Origin: JAUYQR01 sp050632395
GTDB taxonomy: Bacteria > Pseudomonadota > Alphaproteobacteria > Rhodobacterales > Rhodobacteraceae
Direction: 5' to 3'
DNA: 64,000 nt
NCBI RefSeq assembly: GCF_050632395.1
Contig: NZ_CP192600.1
Coordinates: 1,612,001 to 1,676,000 of the forward strand
Position numbers and translations under genes: made by a program. Below are positions 55,836-64,000 of the stretch, piece after piece (positions within the stretch are counted from its first letter, which is position 1; every line of letters starts with the position of its first letter). Below the pieces are notes generated by a model, which made no database searches, was not told where the DNA came from, and was given only the letters and a program-made list of their open reading frames with translations.

Positions 55836-57626
55836 TCACGCATCTGTTGCCGAGCGCACGCCGGGAACTGCCGGGTTGCTACCCGGCCGAGGTGGCTCGG
55901 AGCATACCGTCTGGGGAGCAAGAGTCCGCATGGCGTCGTATTGCGACAGAAATACCTGCCCGGTCAGCCCATCCAGGAAGTGTGATTTCTTCAACCGATC
56001 CATCACGGGGCCCTTCACCTCTGACAGATGCAGTTTGACGTTCATCGTGCCTAGGCGGTGGTTGATCGCTTCAAGGCTCTCAAGCGCGCTCAGGTCGATC
56101 TCGTTTATCGCCGAGCACATGATTACCACGTTCCGGATGGGGCAATCCGTTGCAACGCGATCGGCAATATAATCCTCCAGGAAACGGGCGTTGGCGAAGT
56201 AGAGGCTTTCGTCGATGCGAATGCTGAGAAGTGTCGGATCGGTCAGAACGCTATGGCGGTGAATGTTGCGGAAGTGCTGCGTGCCGGGAACAAGGCCTAC
56301 CTCGGCCACATGTGGGCGGGATGTTTTGTAAAGGTGCAGCGCAACTGACAGGGCCACGCCAGCAGAGACGCCCGTTTCCACGCCGAACCCCAAGGTCAAG
56401 AGAATGGTGGTGGCGACAGCAAGAAAATCCGCCCTAGAATAGCTCCAACTGCGCTTCAAGATCGAAAAGTCCACCAGTGATAGGACAGCCACGATGATAG
56501 TGGCTGCGAGGGTCGCCGTAGGCAGGAAATAGATCAAAGGCGTCAGTGCGACGGCGGCGATAGCAAGGCCAACGGCGGTCAGGATTCCCGCGGCGGGCGT
56601 TTCAGCCCCCGCATCGAAATTGACGACCGACCGGGCAAACCCGCCCGTCACCGGGTAGCCGCCAGTGAAGGCCGCCCCGAGGTTCGCGGCGCCAAGACCG
56701 ATCAGTTCCTGATTTGGGTCGATCCGCTGGCGCTTCTTGGCGGCGAGCGTTTGCGCAACGGACACAGATTCCACGAAGCCGATGACCGAGATGAGCAATG
56801 CCGGGAGCAGCAGAGGGCGGATCAGGTCGACTGAAAACAACGGAAGTGTCAGTGGCGGCAGGCCCTGCGGAACCACGCCAACGATCCGGACACCCTGCGC
56901 ATCCAGCCCGAGGCCCCAGACCGCCACGGTCGACACCACGACGGCAAGCACCGGCCCGGCCTTGGTCACCATATCGGCCAGCCTTGGGCCAAGTCCTGCA
57001 CGTCGCAGCAGCGGCTTCAGTCCCTTGCGCACCCAGAAAAGGAACGCGGTGGCGCTGACCCCGATCAGCAGAGTGATCCAGTTCGTAGCTGACAGATTTC
57101 CTGCCAGCGAAGTTACCATTTCCGGTATGGTATCGCCGCCGGCGCTGATGCCCAGAACATGCTTGATCTGGCTGGTCGCGATCAGAATGCCCGATGCGGT
57201 GATAAAGCCGGCGATTACCGGATGCGACAGGAAGTTGGCAAGAAAGCCCAGTTTCAGGAGCCCCATCGCCAGCAGGATAGCACCCGACAACGCAGCCAGT
57301 GTCAGGGCTGCAACCGCGTAGCCCATGGTGCCTTGGTCGGCGATATTTCCAATGGCCGCAGCTGTCATCAACGACACGACCGCCACCGGCCCCACCGCAA
57401 GGGCGCGGCTTGTGCCGAAGATGGCGTAAAGGATGATCGGCGCGATGGAGGCGTATAGCCCGGCCTCGGGCGGCAGCCCGGCCAGCAGGGCGTAGGCGAG
57501 CGACTGCGGGATCAGCATGATCGTTACGATCACCGCGGCCAGCAGGTCGCTTGTCAGGGCATGGCGGTCATAGGTCCGACCCCATTGCAGGATCGGAAAG
57601 TAGCGGGCGACGGATGGGACGGCCAT
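55836..57626 (-). CDS. SulP-family anion transporter with STAS domain
   Basis: 596 aa from the ATG at 57626; an ATG 14 codons upstream is possible. The SulP signature IMLIPQSLAYALLAGLPPEAGLYAS starts near residue 35, then VGPVAVVSLMTA and GGYPVTGGFARSVVNFDAGA. The cytosolic C-terminal STAS domain is near residues 440-560 (RIDESLYFANARFLEDYI, NEIDLSALESLEAI). It moves sulfate or another inorganic anion. Its position after sulfur-transferase and persulfide-dioxygenase-like genes suggests sulfate or sulfite handling. Confidence 0.88.
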   Translation of the reverse strand: MAVPSVARYFPILQWGRTYDRHALTSDLLAAVIVTIMLIPQSLAYALLAGLPPEAGLYASIAPIILYAIFGTSRALAVGPVAVVSLMTAAAIGNIADQGTMGYAVAALTLAALSGAILLAMGLLKLGFLANFLSHPVIAGFITASGILIATSQIKHVLGISAGGDTIPEMVTSLAGNLSATNWITLLIGVSATAFLFWVRKGLKPLLRRAGLGPRLADMVTKAGPVLAVVVSTVAVWGLGLDAQGVRIVGVVPQGLPPLTLPLFSVDLIRPLLLPALLISVIGFVESVSVAQTLAAKKRQRIDPNQELIGLGAANLGAAFTGGYPVTGGFARSVVNFDAGAETPAAGILTAVGLAIAAVALTPLIYFLPTATLAATIIVAVLSLVDFSILKRSWSYSRADFLAVATTILLTLGFGVETGVSAGVALSVALHLYKTSRPHVAEVGLVPGTQHFRNIHRHSVLTDPTLLSIRIDESLYFANARFLEDYIADRVATDCPIRNVVIMCSAINEIDLSALESLEAINHRLGTMNVKLHLSEVKGPVMDRLKKSHFLDGLTGQVFLSQYDAMRTLAPQTVCSEPPRPGSNPAVPGVRSATDA

Positions 57627-57705
57627 GGAAAGGTTCTTTTCTGGATCTTGAAGGGGAACGTGGCCCATTACGGGGCCACCTCACCGGATCGGGCAGCCTG
57701 CCGCG

Positions 57706-58038
57706 TCAGCCGCGCGTGGCGGCAAAGAGGCTTTGTGCCCGTCCGCCGGATCGGCAATAGGCCAGCACCTTGCCCTTGGCCGTAGTCACAGCAGTATCGA
57801 AGGCTTCAACATCAGCCCCTGTCGCCTGACCGGGTTTGATTGGGATGTGGTGGGCTTCAAGCCCGACCGCCTCGGCGGCGGCCTTGATCTCGGCAAAGGT
57901 CGGCTGGCCCGCATCCTCGTGGTCAGGACGGTTGCAGATCACGGTGGTGAAGCCGGCGGCCTTGAGCTTCGCCAGTTGTGCGGGGGTAATCTGCGGGCTT
58001 ACCGCGAAATCTGGCGTGATGTGCGTGACGTTATTCAT
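57706..58038 (-). CDS. DUF442 / TIGR01244-family sulfur transferase
   Basis: 110 aa. The phosphatase-like fold has the cysteine loop YCRSGGRAQSLF near residue 94, and ICNRPDHEDAGQPTF and HHIPIKPGQ mark the family (the Blh-associated beta-lactamase-hydrolase-like phosphatase domain). Such proteins often sit beside or are fused to persulfide dioxygenases and may carry persulfide sulfur on the cysteine. It is downstream of the MBL gene by 50 bp. Confidence 0.86.
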   Translation of the reverse strand: MNNVTHITPDFAVSPQITPAQLAKLKAAGFTTVICNRPDHEDAGQPTFAEIKAAAEAVGLEAHHIPIKPGQATGADVEAFDTAVTTAKGKVLAYCRSGGRAQSLFAATRG

Positions 58039-58088
58039 GGTTCAGTCCTCTCAGTGAGCGTGAAGATTTTGGGTTTCGGGTTGCAAAA

Positions 58089-58973
58089 CTACAGGCCATT
58101 GACGGGCACTTTGAGCATCGGGCGGCCATCCTTGTCAGTCGGCACCTCGCCCGCGCGCATGTTCACCTGGAGCGATGGGATTATGAGCTTCGGCATCGCC
58201 AAGGTCGCATCGCGTTCGGTGCGGAACTTCACGAACTGTTCTTTCGTGGCACCTTTGCCGACGTGGATGTTGTGCTCTTTCTCGGCGGCGACCGTGGTCT
58301 CCCACTGGATATCGCGACCGTTGGGGCCGTAGTCGTGGCACATGAACAGACGCATTGCGTCGGGTAAGGTCAGCACTTTCTGGATGCTGTCGAAAAGGGT
58401 TGCCGCATCGCCTCCCGGGAAATCGGCGCGGGCTGATCCGCCATCGGGCATGAAGAGCGTGTCGCCGACAAAGGCTGCGTCGCCCATTACATGAACCATG
58501 CAGGCGGGCGTGTGGCCGGGCGTGTAGATTGCCACTGCCTGCATGTTGCCGACCATGTAGGTGTCGCCGTCTTTGAACAGGGCGTCGAACTGGCTGCCGT
58601 CGCGTTGAAACTCGGTGCCTTCGTTGAAGATCTTCCCGAAGGTCTCCTGCACGACCATGATCTTGTCGCCGATACCGATCTTGCCGCCGAGCGCGTTCTG
58701 AATGTAGGGCGCAGCCGACAGGTGATCGGCATGGACGTGGGTTTCGATGATCCACGCCAGCTTCAAGTCGTTCTTGCGGATGTGGTCGATGATGGCGTCG
58801 GCATGGTCATGGGTGATCCGTCCCGCCGCATAGTCGATGTCCATGACGGAATCGATCACGGCGCAGGCGTTCGAGGAAGGGTCCTTGACCACGTAGCTGA
58901 TGGTGTTGGTCGCCGGGTCGAAGAACGCCTCGACCTCGGGCTTCATAGACATGTTGATCGGATAGTCGCTCAT
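58089..58973 (-). CDS. MBL-fold protein, persulfide-dioxygenase-like
   Basis: 294 aa. Metal ligands HVHADH near residue 79, a histidine in TPGHTPACMVHV, the aspartate in VGDTLFMPD and the final histidine in MCHDYGP match the ETHE1/Blh type with a single iron. These enzymes oxidise glutathione persulfide to sulfite during sulfide detoxification. The operon context (YeeE pair upstream, DUF442 and SulP downstream) fits. It starts 18 bp after the second YeeE-like gene. Confidence 0.85.
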   Translation of the reverse strand: MSDYPINMSMKPEVEAFFDPATNTISYVVKDPSSNACAVIDSVMDIDYAAGRITHDHADAIIDHIRKNDLKLAWIIETHVHADHLSAAPYIQNALGGKIGIGDKIMVVQETFGKIFNEGTEFQRDGSQFDALFKDGDTYMVGNMQAVAIYTPGHTPACMVHVMGDAAFVGDTLFMPDGGSARADFPGGDAATLFDSIQKVLTLPDAMRLFMCHDYGPNGRDIQWETTVAAEKEHNIHVGKGATKEQFVKFRTERDATLAMPKLIIPSLQVNMRAGEVPTDKDGRPMLKVPVNGL

Positions 58974-58991
58974 GAAAGTTTCCTTTTCGGT

Positions 58992-59441
58992 TCAGGTTTC
59001 ACGACGCAGCAGGCGCGCGGCTCTGGCATGGGTGAGTGCCATCAGCCACTTGGCGGCGAAGATCCCGGCGATCAGGGCGGCTACGAAGGCGAAGACCTCG
59101 ATCCTGCCCGTTCCCAAGGCGGGCAGTGCGCCGCCAGGGCAGAATCCGGCAATGCCCCAACCCACTCCGAACAGAGCCGAGCCGCCCAGCAGGCGCGCAT
59201 CGATGCGCGGGTTGTCGGGCAAGTGGAATTTGGCGTCGATGATTGGTGCTGACCTGCGCAGTACGATTCTGTAACCGACGAAGGCAACGACAACCGCGCC
59301 GCCCATCACGAAGATGAGGCTTGGGTCCCAAATGCCCGCAATATCAAAGAAGTTAAGCACTTTTGCAGGGTTGGCCATGCCCGAGATTGCGATGCCGACG
59401 CCGAAGATCAGGCCGATGAGATAGGTTGAAAGAAGACGCAT
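58992..59441 (-). CDS. YeeE/YedE half-transporter (DUF6691 type)
   Basis: 149 aa with four hydrophobic segments. The conserved block MANPAKVLNFFDI and the cysteine motif GIAGFCPGGALPALG define this half of split YeeE/YedE sulfur transporters, which take up thiosulfate or related sulfane sulfur. It starts 2 bp after its partner. The Gly/Cys pore residues are intact. Confidence 0.87.
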   Translation of the reverse strand: MRLLSTYLIGLIFGVGIAISGMANPAKVLNFFDIAGIWDPSLIFVMGGAVVVAFVGYRIVLRRSAPIIDAKFHLPDNPRIDARLLGGSALFGVGWGIAGFCPGGALPALGTGRIEVFAFVAALIAGIFAAKWLMALTHARAARLLRRET

Positions 59442-59443
59442 GG

Positions 59444-59884
59444 TCAGGCCCACACAACATGGCGGATGACATAGACGGTCATTCCGGTGGTCAGCATGAA
59501 CATCGCCGTGGCCGCGATGGACCGGCGCGACAACCGCGCGACCCCGCAGACTCCATGCCCTGAAGTGCAACCCGAGCCATAAGTGACGCCGATTCCTACC
59601 AGCAAGCCGCCAACAAGGAGCATAGGAATGGACACCGGCACATCGACCGCCGGCATCTGTCCGGTAACGGCCATCACAGCCAGCGGGCCGCTTATCATTC
59701 CGGCCAGAAGGGCAAGGCGCCAGGCAATATCGGGATGCGCCGATGGCGTTAGCACGCCAGCAAGGATGCCCGTTGCACCCATGATCCGGCCGAGAGTCAG
59801 CATCAGCAGAACCGACGCAAGCCCGATCAGCACGCCGCCCGCCAGCGATTGCCAAGGGGTGAACAAGGTTTCGATGGCTGTCAT
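59444..59884 (-). CDS. YeeE/YedE half-transporter
   Basis: 146 aa with four hydrophobic segments. The signature GSGCTSGHGVCGVARLSRRS carries the two cysteines of the family. Together with the next gene it would form a complete transporter. First gene of the operon YeeE-YeeE-MBL-DUF442-SulP; a GTGAC-GAT-GTCAC palindrome lies 58 bp upstream. Confidence 0.88.
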   Translation of the reverse strand: MTAIETLFTPWQSLAGGVLIGLASVLLMLTLGRIMGATGILAGVLTPSAHPDIAWRLALLAGMISGPLAVMAVTGQMPAVDVPVSIPMLLVGGLLVGIGVTYGSGCTSGHGVCGVARLSRRSIAATAMFMLTTGMTVYVIRHVVWA

Positions 59885-59941
59885 GATCCAGATCTCCGTT
59901 CGATTACGGGGACTGTTTATGACGCTTCGACTCGTGGTTCA

Positions 59942-59954
59942 GTGACGATGTCAC
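59942..59954. promoter_or_regulatory. Palindrome GTGAC-GAT-GTCAC upstream of YeeE operon
   Basis: Perfect 5-bp arms with a 3-nt centre, 58 bp before the YeeE start and in the gap after the Crp/Fnr gene. The half-site resembles TGTGA-type Crp/Fnr DNA, but the spacing is not the usual N6. Confidence 0.35.
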
Positions 59955-60123
59955 CAACCGGAAGAAATCGTCTGGCCAGTTCAAACCCGGCACCGCAACA
60001 CAGCCATCTTGCGCGCTTGGTGTGACGTGCCTTTGGGGCTACCCGCTCGCCGGGATCCGGGGCAAAAGCCATACCCCTTAATTGGTGACATCCGCACTCC
60101 GCCTGCGAAGCGCCATGCACGCG

Positions 60124-60840
60124 TCAGGTGTGAGTTGATGCTTGCGGGCGCGCGGTGGCCAGCGATCCAGCTGCCTCCATATCCAGTGCCGCCAGACGTT
60201 CGAGTCCGGCAAGGTCTACCAATTCGATCGTTCCTCGCGACTGGCGGATCCAGCCCCGCCGCTGAAACTCGCCCAACTGCCGCGAGATGACCTCCCGCGC
60301 TGTGCCCAATTCGGCAGCCATCTGCTGATGAGTAGCCTTGATCTGCCCGGTACCACGCTCCAGATCGATGAGCCTTTGTGCCAGCCTGATGTCGACGCGT
60401 TGAAAGGCGATATCTTCGATAATCTGAAACAGATCGGTAATGCGCCTGGAATAGGCGGTGAAAATGAAATCGCGGAACGTGACAGACTGCGAAACCAGAT
60501 CATCGAAGACTGCGCGCGGGATCGCCACCGCGCGCACATTTGTTTCAGCGATGCCTTCTGCGGAGTAGTTTTCATGGGCCAGCAGGCAAGCTGTGGTCAG
60601 CACGCAACTCTGCCCCGCCTCCACGCGGTAGAGGACGATCTCGCGCCCCGCCTCGGACACCTGCTGCACCCTGACACGACCTTGGAGCAGAAGAAGCAGG
60701 TTCTCCGGCGATTTGCCCGGGCCAAAGATCACGGTGCCCTCCGGCACCGCAATGACAGTGCTTTTGCGGGTCAGCACGTCTTGGACCCTTGGCTCCAATC
60801 GGGACAATCCGGGAAATTGCTTGATCCAGTCTGCGCTCAT
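60124..60840 (-). CDS. Crp/Fnr-family transcriptional regulator
   Basis: 238 aa from the ATG at 60840, overlapping the MFS stop (ATGA). The N-terminal cNMP-like jelly roll (GTVIFGPGKSPENLLLLLQGRVRV) has a single cysteine in GQSCVLTTACLL plus one more, not an FNR iron-sulfur cluster set. The C-terminal HTH reads THQQMAAELGTAREVISRQLGEFQRRGWI. The two cysteines near residues 80-85 could sense redox or persulfide, but this is inference. It probably controls the adjacent sulfur operon. Confidence 0.87.
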   Translation of the reverse strand: MSADWIKQFPGLSRLEPRVQDVLTRKSTVIAVPEGTVIFGPGKSPENLLLLLQGRVRVQQVSEAGREIVLYRVEAGQSCVLTTACLLAHENYSAEGIAETNVRAVAIPRAVFDDLVSQSVTFRDFIFTAYSRRITDLFQIIEDIAFQRVDIRLAQRLIDLERGTGQIKATHQQMAAELGTAREVISRQLGEFQRRGWIRQSRGTIELVDLAGLERLAALDMEAAGSLATARPQASTHT

Positions 60841-62159
60841 ATTGCGACCTTCGAATTGACCGTATCCGGAGTCGTCTGCGGTGCCGGGTTCAGGCGTGGA
60901 TGGGTTTCTTCGCCCCAATAGAACAAAATTGCGCCCGAGATGAACATCGAGATCGACACGAACCAGAACGCAGCTTCGATCCCGCCGGTCAGGTGGGCCA
61001 CCAGCCCCAGACCGAGGGCGCCGATCCCGTAGCCGAGATCACGCCAAAAGCGATAGATGCCGATGGCAGAACCACGCCAGGCGGGCGGAGTGATGTCAGC
61101 AACAGCGGCTCCGAGATTCGGATAGAGGAGCGCCATGCCAAAACCCGCAACCCCGGCTGACAAAGACCACCACGCGGAGCCATTGCCCAGAACCACCATG
61201 GACACTCCAGCGCCGCAGATCCACATGCCCAAGACGCTCGGCCAGAACCGCCCGACATGATCCGAAAGACGCCCTGTGAAAAGCTGCGCTCCGCCCCAGA
61301 CAAAACCGTAAGCGCCGACGATCCAGCCCATTTCCGTCAAACTGGCACCTCTCGCAACCAGAAAGACGGGCAAGATCACCCAGACCAGCGCGTCAACGAA
61401 CTTTTCCACTAAGCCTGCTTGCGACAGCGCTGCAAGCCGTTTGTCGTGCCAGCTCATCAGGGCGAAGACCTCACGCGTCGTGGGATGCTCGGGCACGCCT
61501 TGCGGATACCGGGGACGAAACTTCAGCGCGCTCAGTTTGTGCGCCGCCGTCTCGGCCTTCGCCCATGGAAGCGTGTCCTTGACCCAGACCACAGTCAAGA
61601 CCAGCGCCGTGACGACAGTTGTCATCCCAAAGACCAAGAGACCCAGCCGCGCACCCAGAGCGTCTGCCGTATAGGCCGTGACCACACCCGCCAGCGCCAC
61701 TCCAACATAGCCCGAGAATTCATTCAGCCCCATTGTCAGCCCGCGTTGATCAGCGCGCGTGATGTCAAGTTTTGCGGTCTGCGTCATTGACCAACAAAGC
61801 CCCTGGTTGACCCCAAGCAGGACCGTTGCGGCGACGATCCAGTTCCAGTTCGGCGCGGACCAGATCAGCACCGGAATGGGCAGCGCGATGATCCAGCCCC
61901 AGAGCAAGACCCGCTTGCGGCCGATCCGCTCCGACAGGCGTCCGGCGACGAAGTTCATCACCGCCTTGACGGCACCAAAGGCCACGACAAATGCCGTCAA
62001 AAGCAGAAACGACCCCCGCGGCACGCCGAATTCGCTCTCCGCCAGCGCAGGGATCACGGTGCGCATCATGCCAATGGCGAAGCCCACCAGCAGCACCTGA
62101 ACCAGTTGATGGGAAAACTGCGTCAGGTTCTCTCGGATACCAAGGGGAAGCGCGGTCAA
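60837..62159 (-). CDS. MFS transporter under SqrR-type operator
   Basis: 440 aa, twelve hydrophobic segments, motif A VAGRLSERIGRKRVLLWG and its repeat FTGRLSDHVGRFWPSVLG. The start is placed at a TTG (62159) with GGAGG 6 nt upstream. The ATG at 62186 has no Shine-Dalgarno and lies inside the ATTC-N8-GAAT operator. It is co-transcribed with the Crp/Fnr gene. Substrate unknown; export of a sulfur or toxic compound would suit the context. Confidence 0.82.
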   Translation of the reverse strand: MTALPLGIRENLTQFSHQLVQVLLVGFAIGMMRTVIPALAESEFGVPRGSFLLLTAFVVAFGAVKAVMNFVAGRLSERIGRKRVLLWGWIIALPIPVLIWSAPNWNWIVAATVLLGVNQGLCWSMTQTAKLDITRADQRGLTMGLNEFSGYVGVALAGVVTAYTADALGARLGLLVFGMTTVVTALVLTVVWVKDTLPWAKAETAAHKLSALKFRPRYPQGVPEHPTTREVFALMSWHDKRLAALSQAGLVEKFVDALVWVILPVFLVARGASLTEMGWIVGAYGFVWGGAQLFTGRLSDHVGRFWPSVLGMWICGAGVSMVVLGNGSAWWSLSAGVAGFGMALLYPNLGAAVADITPPAWRGSAIGIYRFWRDLGYGIGALGLGLVAHLTGGIEAAFWFVSISMFISGAILFYWGEETHPRLNPAPQTTPDTVNSKVAI

Positions 62160-62184
62160 CTGAATCCTCCAGCTGGGGCATTGC

Positions 62185-62200
62185 ATTCTTGAGGTTGAAT
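62185..62200 (-). promoter_or_regulatory. SqrR/BigR-type operator, site 2
   Basis: ATTC-TTGAGGTT-GAAT, again exactly ATTC-N8-GAAT. Read on the minus strand, ATATTCAACCTCAAGAATGC matches site 1 at 14 of 20 positions. It lies 26 nt before the TTG start of the MFS gene and overlaps a -10-like CATATT. Confidence 0.6.
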
Positions 62201-62295
62201 ATGACACATGCACTTCAAATTGGCATGATCGAGGTCAAGGAGATCGACCGATTGCACTCATATCGGTGGTCTGGCGATCGCTCAGTGGTGACCGC

Positions 62296-62997
62296 TTAGC
62301 GGATCGTTCGCTCTTGATCCCCGACGATCCGCCCGTCTTCAAGGGTAAGGATACGGTCAGCGCGGTCGAGGATGCGGTTGTCATGGGTGACGAGAAGCGT
62401 TGTCATGCCGCGTGAGGCACCGATGCGTCGGAGAAGATCGACCATATGCGACGCGCTGTCCTTGTCGAGCGCGGCGGTCGGTTCATCAGCCAGCAGCAGG
62501 GCAGGGTTTCCAACCAGCGCGCGCGCGATGGCGACGCGCTGCTTCTGGCCGCCGGAGAGGTTCGCGGGCAGATATTCCACTCGGTCCGCCAATCCGACTA
62601 GGCCGAGCAGATGCCTTGCGGCGCGACCGGCCTGATCGTCCGTCACTGACGGATGGACTTGCGCGCCCATCATGACGTTCTGCTCTGCCGTCAGGCTTTC
62701 ATGCAGATTATGCGCCTGGAAGATGAAGCCGAGCCTGCGCCGCATTTCGACAAGCTTCGCGTCGTTCGCATCATGCAATTCTTGGCCCATCAGGAGCAGC
62801 GTGCCGTCCTGCACCGCGCGCAGGCATCCGATCAGGGTGAGGAGTGTAGTCTTGCCCGATCCGGACGGCCCCATGAGAACCGTGAAACTGCCGCGGTCCA
62901 GTTTCAGACCGATGTCATGAAGCGCCTGCTTGCGGGCAGAGCCTTGGCCGAACCAGTGGTTCACCCCATGCATGTCGACAATCGGCCCGGTTTCCAT
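62296..62997 (-). CDS. ABC exporter ATP-binding protein (DevA-like)
   Basis: 233 aa from the ATG at 62997 with GAGGG 5 nt upstream. Walker A GPSGSGKTT, signature NLSGGQKQRVAIARAL, Walker B LLLADEPTAALD, switch LLVTHDNRI. This is the MacB/LolD/DevA class that energises FtsX-type permeases. It follows the permease gene by 8 bp. Confidence 0.88.
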   Translation of the reverse strand: METGPIVDMHGVNHWFGQGSARKQALHDIGLKLDRGSFTVLMGPSGSGKTTLLTLIGCLRAVQDGTLLLMGQELHDANDAKLVEMRRRLGFIFQAHNLHESLTAEQNVMMGAQVHPSVTDDQAGRAARHLLGLVGLADRVEYLPANLSGGQKQRVAIARALVGNPALLLADEPTAALDKDSASHMVDLLRRIGASRGMTTLLVTHDNRILDRADRILTLEDGRIVGDQERTIR

Positions 62998-63005
62998 ATC
63001 GACCC

Positions 63006-64000
63006 TCAAAACAGGTCGGCAGGGTCAGCGGCGGCAAGCCGTCGGGTGGCGATCGCCCCGGAAAGCGTCGAAAAGACCACCGTCCCTACGAAGACGATGA
63101 CCGCCATTGATGGCGTCACGGCCAACGGCAGCGTCGTCACCTTGCCCATCACGGTGAGGATCGTCGCGCCTACGGCAAACCCTGGCAGAAAGCCGAGAAT
63201 GCCAAGGATCAGCGCCTCTTCGAGGACGATCCCCATGAAGAAGCGCTGACCATAACCCATTGCCTTGAATGTCGCGTATTCGCGCAGATGGTCGGCGACG
63301 TCGGTCGACAGCACCTGATAGACGATGACCAGCCCTACCAGCACCCCGATCAAGACACCAAAGCCGAAGATGATGCCGGTGGGTCGCTTCGTCTGCTGAT
63401 AGGTTAGTTCCTCCTGCGCGGCATCGGCGTAGCTGCGGATGCGCAGGGCCGGGTCTGACACCAGCTTGCGCAGGCGGGGCACGACAGCCGCCACATCCGC
63501 ACCGGGGCGAAGGCGCAGCAGGATGTGGTCCGGCGCGGTCGACCGGCGCGCGGGGAACAAGGACAGGAAGGTCTGGTCGGACACCATCATGTACCCGTCG
63601 CCGCCGAACCCGCCACCTCCGGCAAAGGTGGAATAGGCCGTCAGCGTGCGGCCCTGCGATTCAAAGGACAAGGGCGATTGCGGGCGGATCGCTGCCGTTT
63701 CGTCGCGCTTCATTCCGCGGGCGAGACGGTCGATGATGGCTGCATCCTGCACCTCCAGCAGCGAGAGGTCGGTTGCGATCACGGGGGCCACGAGGTCCGG
63801 CTTGGCCGGATCCACGCCAAAGGTGGTCAGGCTGATGTCGGCATCGCCGCGATCCCACGGCACATTGCCGATGAACAGCCCCATGCCGTCGACCACGTCG
63901 GGATCGGCGAGGGCCTGCAACATCCATTGCCGCGCGACGTTGCCACCGTCGGTCAGGGCATTCGCATCGGCGGCCGAGATCATCACGTCAGCGGCAAAGA
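63006..64000 (-). CDS. FtsX-family ABC permease (DevC-like), 5' end outside window
   Basis: The frame is open to the window edge, so the N-terminus is missing; about 331 codons are visible. There is a periplasmic MacB-like domain (QDAAIIDRLARGMKRDE, FGGDGYMMVSDQTFL), then three C-terminal membrane segments with the FtsX block LREYATFKAMGYGQRFFMGIVLEEA. With the ATPase it forms a DevBCA-type exporter; the HlyD-like DevB gene would be expected just upstream, beyond the window. Confidence 0.85.
   Translation of the reverse strand, partial: FAADVMISAADANALTDGGNVARQWMLQALADPDVVDGMGLFIGNVPWDRGDADISLTTFGVDPAKPDLVAPVIATDLSLLEVQDAAIIDRLARGMKRDETAAIRPQSPLSFESQGRTLTAYSTFAGGGGFGGDGYMMVSDQTFLSLFPARRSTAPDHILLRLRPGADVAAVVPRLRKLVSDPALRIRSYADAAQEELTYQQTKRPTGIIFGFGVLIGVLVGLVIVYQVLSTDVADHLREYATFKAMGYGQRFFMGIVLEEALILGILGFLPGFAVGATILTVMGKVTTLPLAVTPSMAVIVFVGTVVFSTLSGAIATRRLAAADPADLF

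Overview
The window comes from a GC-rich alphaproteobacterium, most likely Rhodobacteraceae (Rhodobacter/Paracoccus/Gemmobacter-like). The evidence is the 16S/23S sequences, the rrn order 16S-tRNA-Ile-tRNA-Ala-23S-5S-tRNA-fMet, a ChpT-type phosphotransferase, the ornithine-lipid pair olsBA, a HisD-like sulfopropanediol dehydrogenase and the overall gene style. Most of it is chromosomal housekeeping DNA with several accessory blocks.

Region by region. 1-7.7 kb: a surface-polysaccharide locus. A membrane acyltransferase with an SGNH domain (cut by the window edge) and a three-part GH18-like/NodB-like/GT2 synthase run leftward, and a Tat-exported DUF3131 protein runs rightward. 7.7-14.7 kb: an organosulfonate locus with a LysR regulator, an L-cysteate sulfo-lyase (CuyA-like), an Asp/Glu-type racemase, a TauABC-like importer and a HisD-family sulfopropanediol dehydrogenase (HpsN-like). 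14.7-19.9 kb: a decaying stretch with an ECF42-type sigma factor carrying an internal deletion, its truncated YCII/DGPF partner, a DUF3604 pseudogene with several lesions, an intact outer-membrane barrel gene, an IS3-family element and a recombinase remnant. 20-23.5 kb: a Tat-signal short-chain dehydrogenase and an alginate-export-type barrel facing a small winged-helix gene.

23.9-35.5 kb is conserved housekeeping: tRNA-Ser, rplU-rpmA with promoter and terminator, a GNAT, an EamA transporter, obgE-proB-proA, chpT, DUF3553, olsBA, a thiE-like gene and trmJ. 35.7-47.2 kb carries a lytic transglycosylase, heme A synthase, an M32 carboxypeptidase, an MFS permease, a small barrel, an enoyl-CoA hydratase, a thioesterase, an alpha/beta hydrolase, bactofilin, a ureohydrolase and a YtcJ-like amidohydrolase. 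47.2-53.1 kb is a complete rrn operon with promoter, boxA elements, a 19-bp 23S processing stem and a terminator.

54-64 kb is a sulfur/persulfide-type locus: a SulP anion transporter, a DUF442-type sulfur transferase, a persulfide-dioxygenase-like MBL protein, two half-size YeeE/YedE proteins, a Crp/Fnr regulator and an MFS permease, followed by a DevCA-like ABC exporter. Two 16-bp ATTC-N8-GAAT palindromes, the pattern reported for SqrR/BigR persulfide-sensing repressors, lie just upstream of the two outer transcription units. This suggests that one off-window regulator ties the locus together. GC skew on the + strand changes from C-rich to G-rich near 29 kb.
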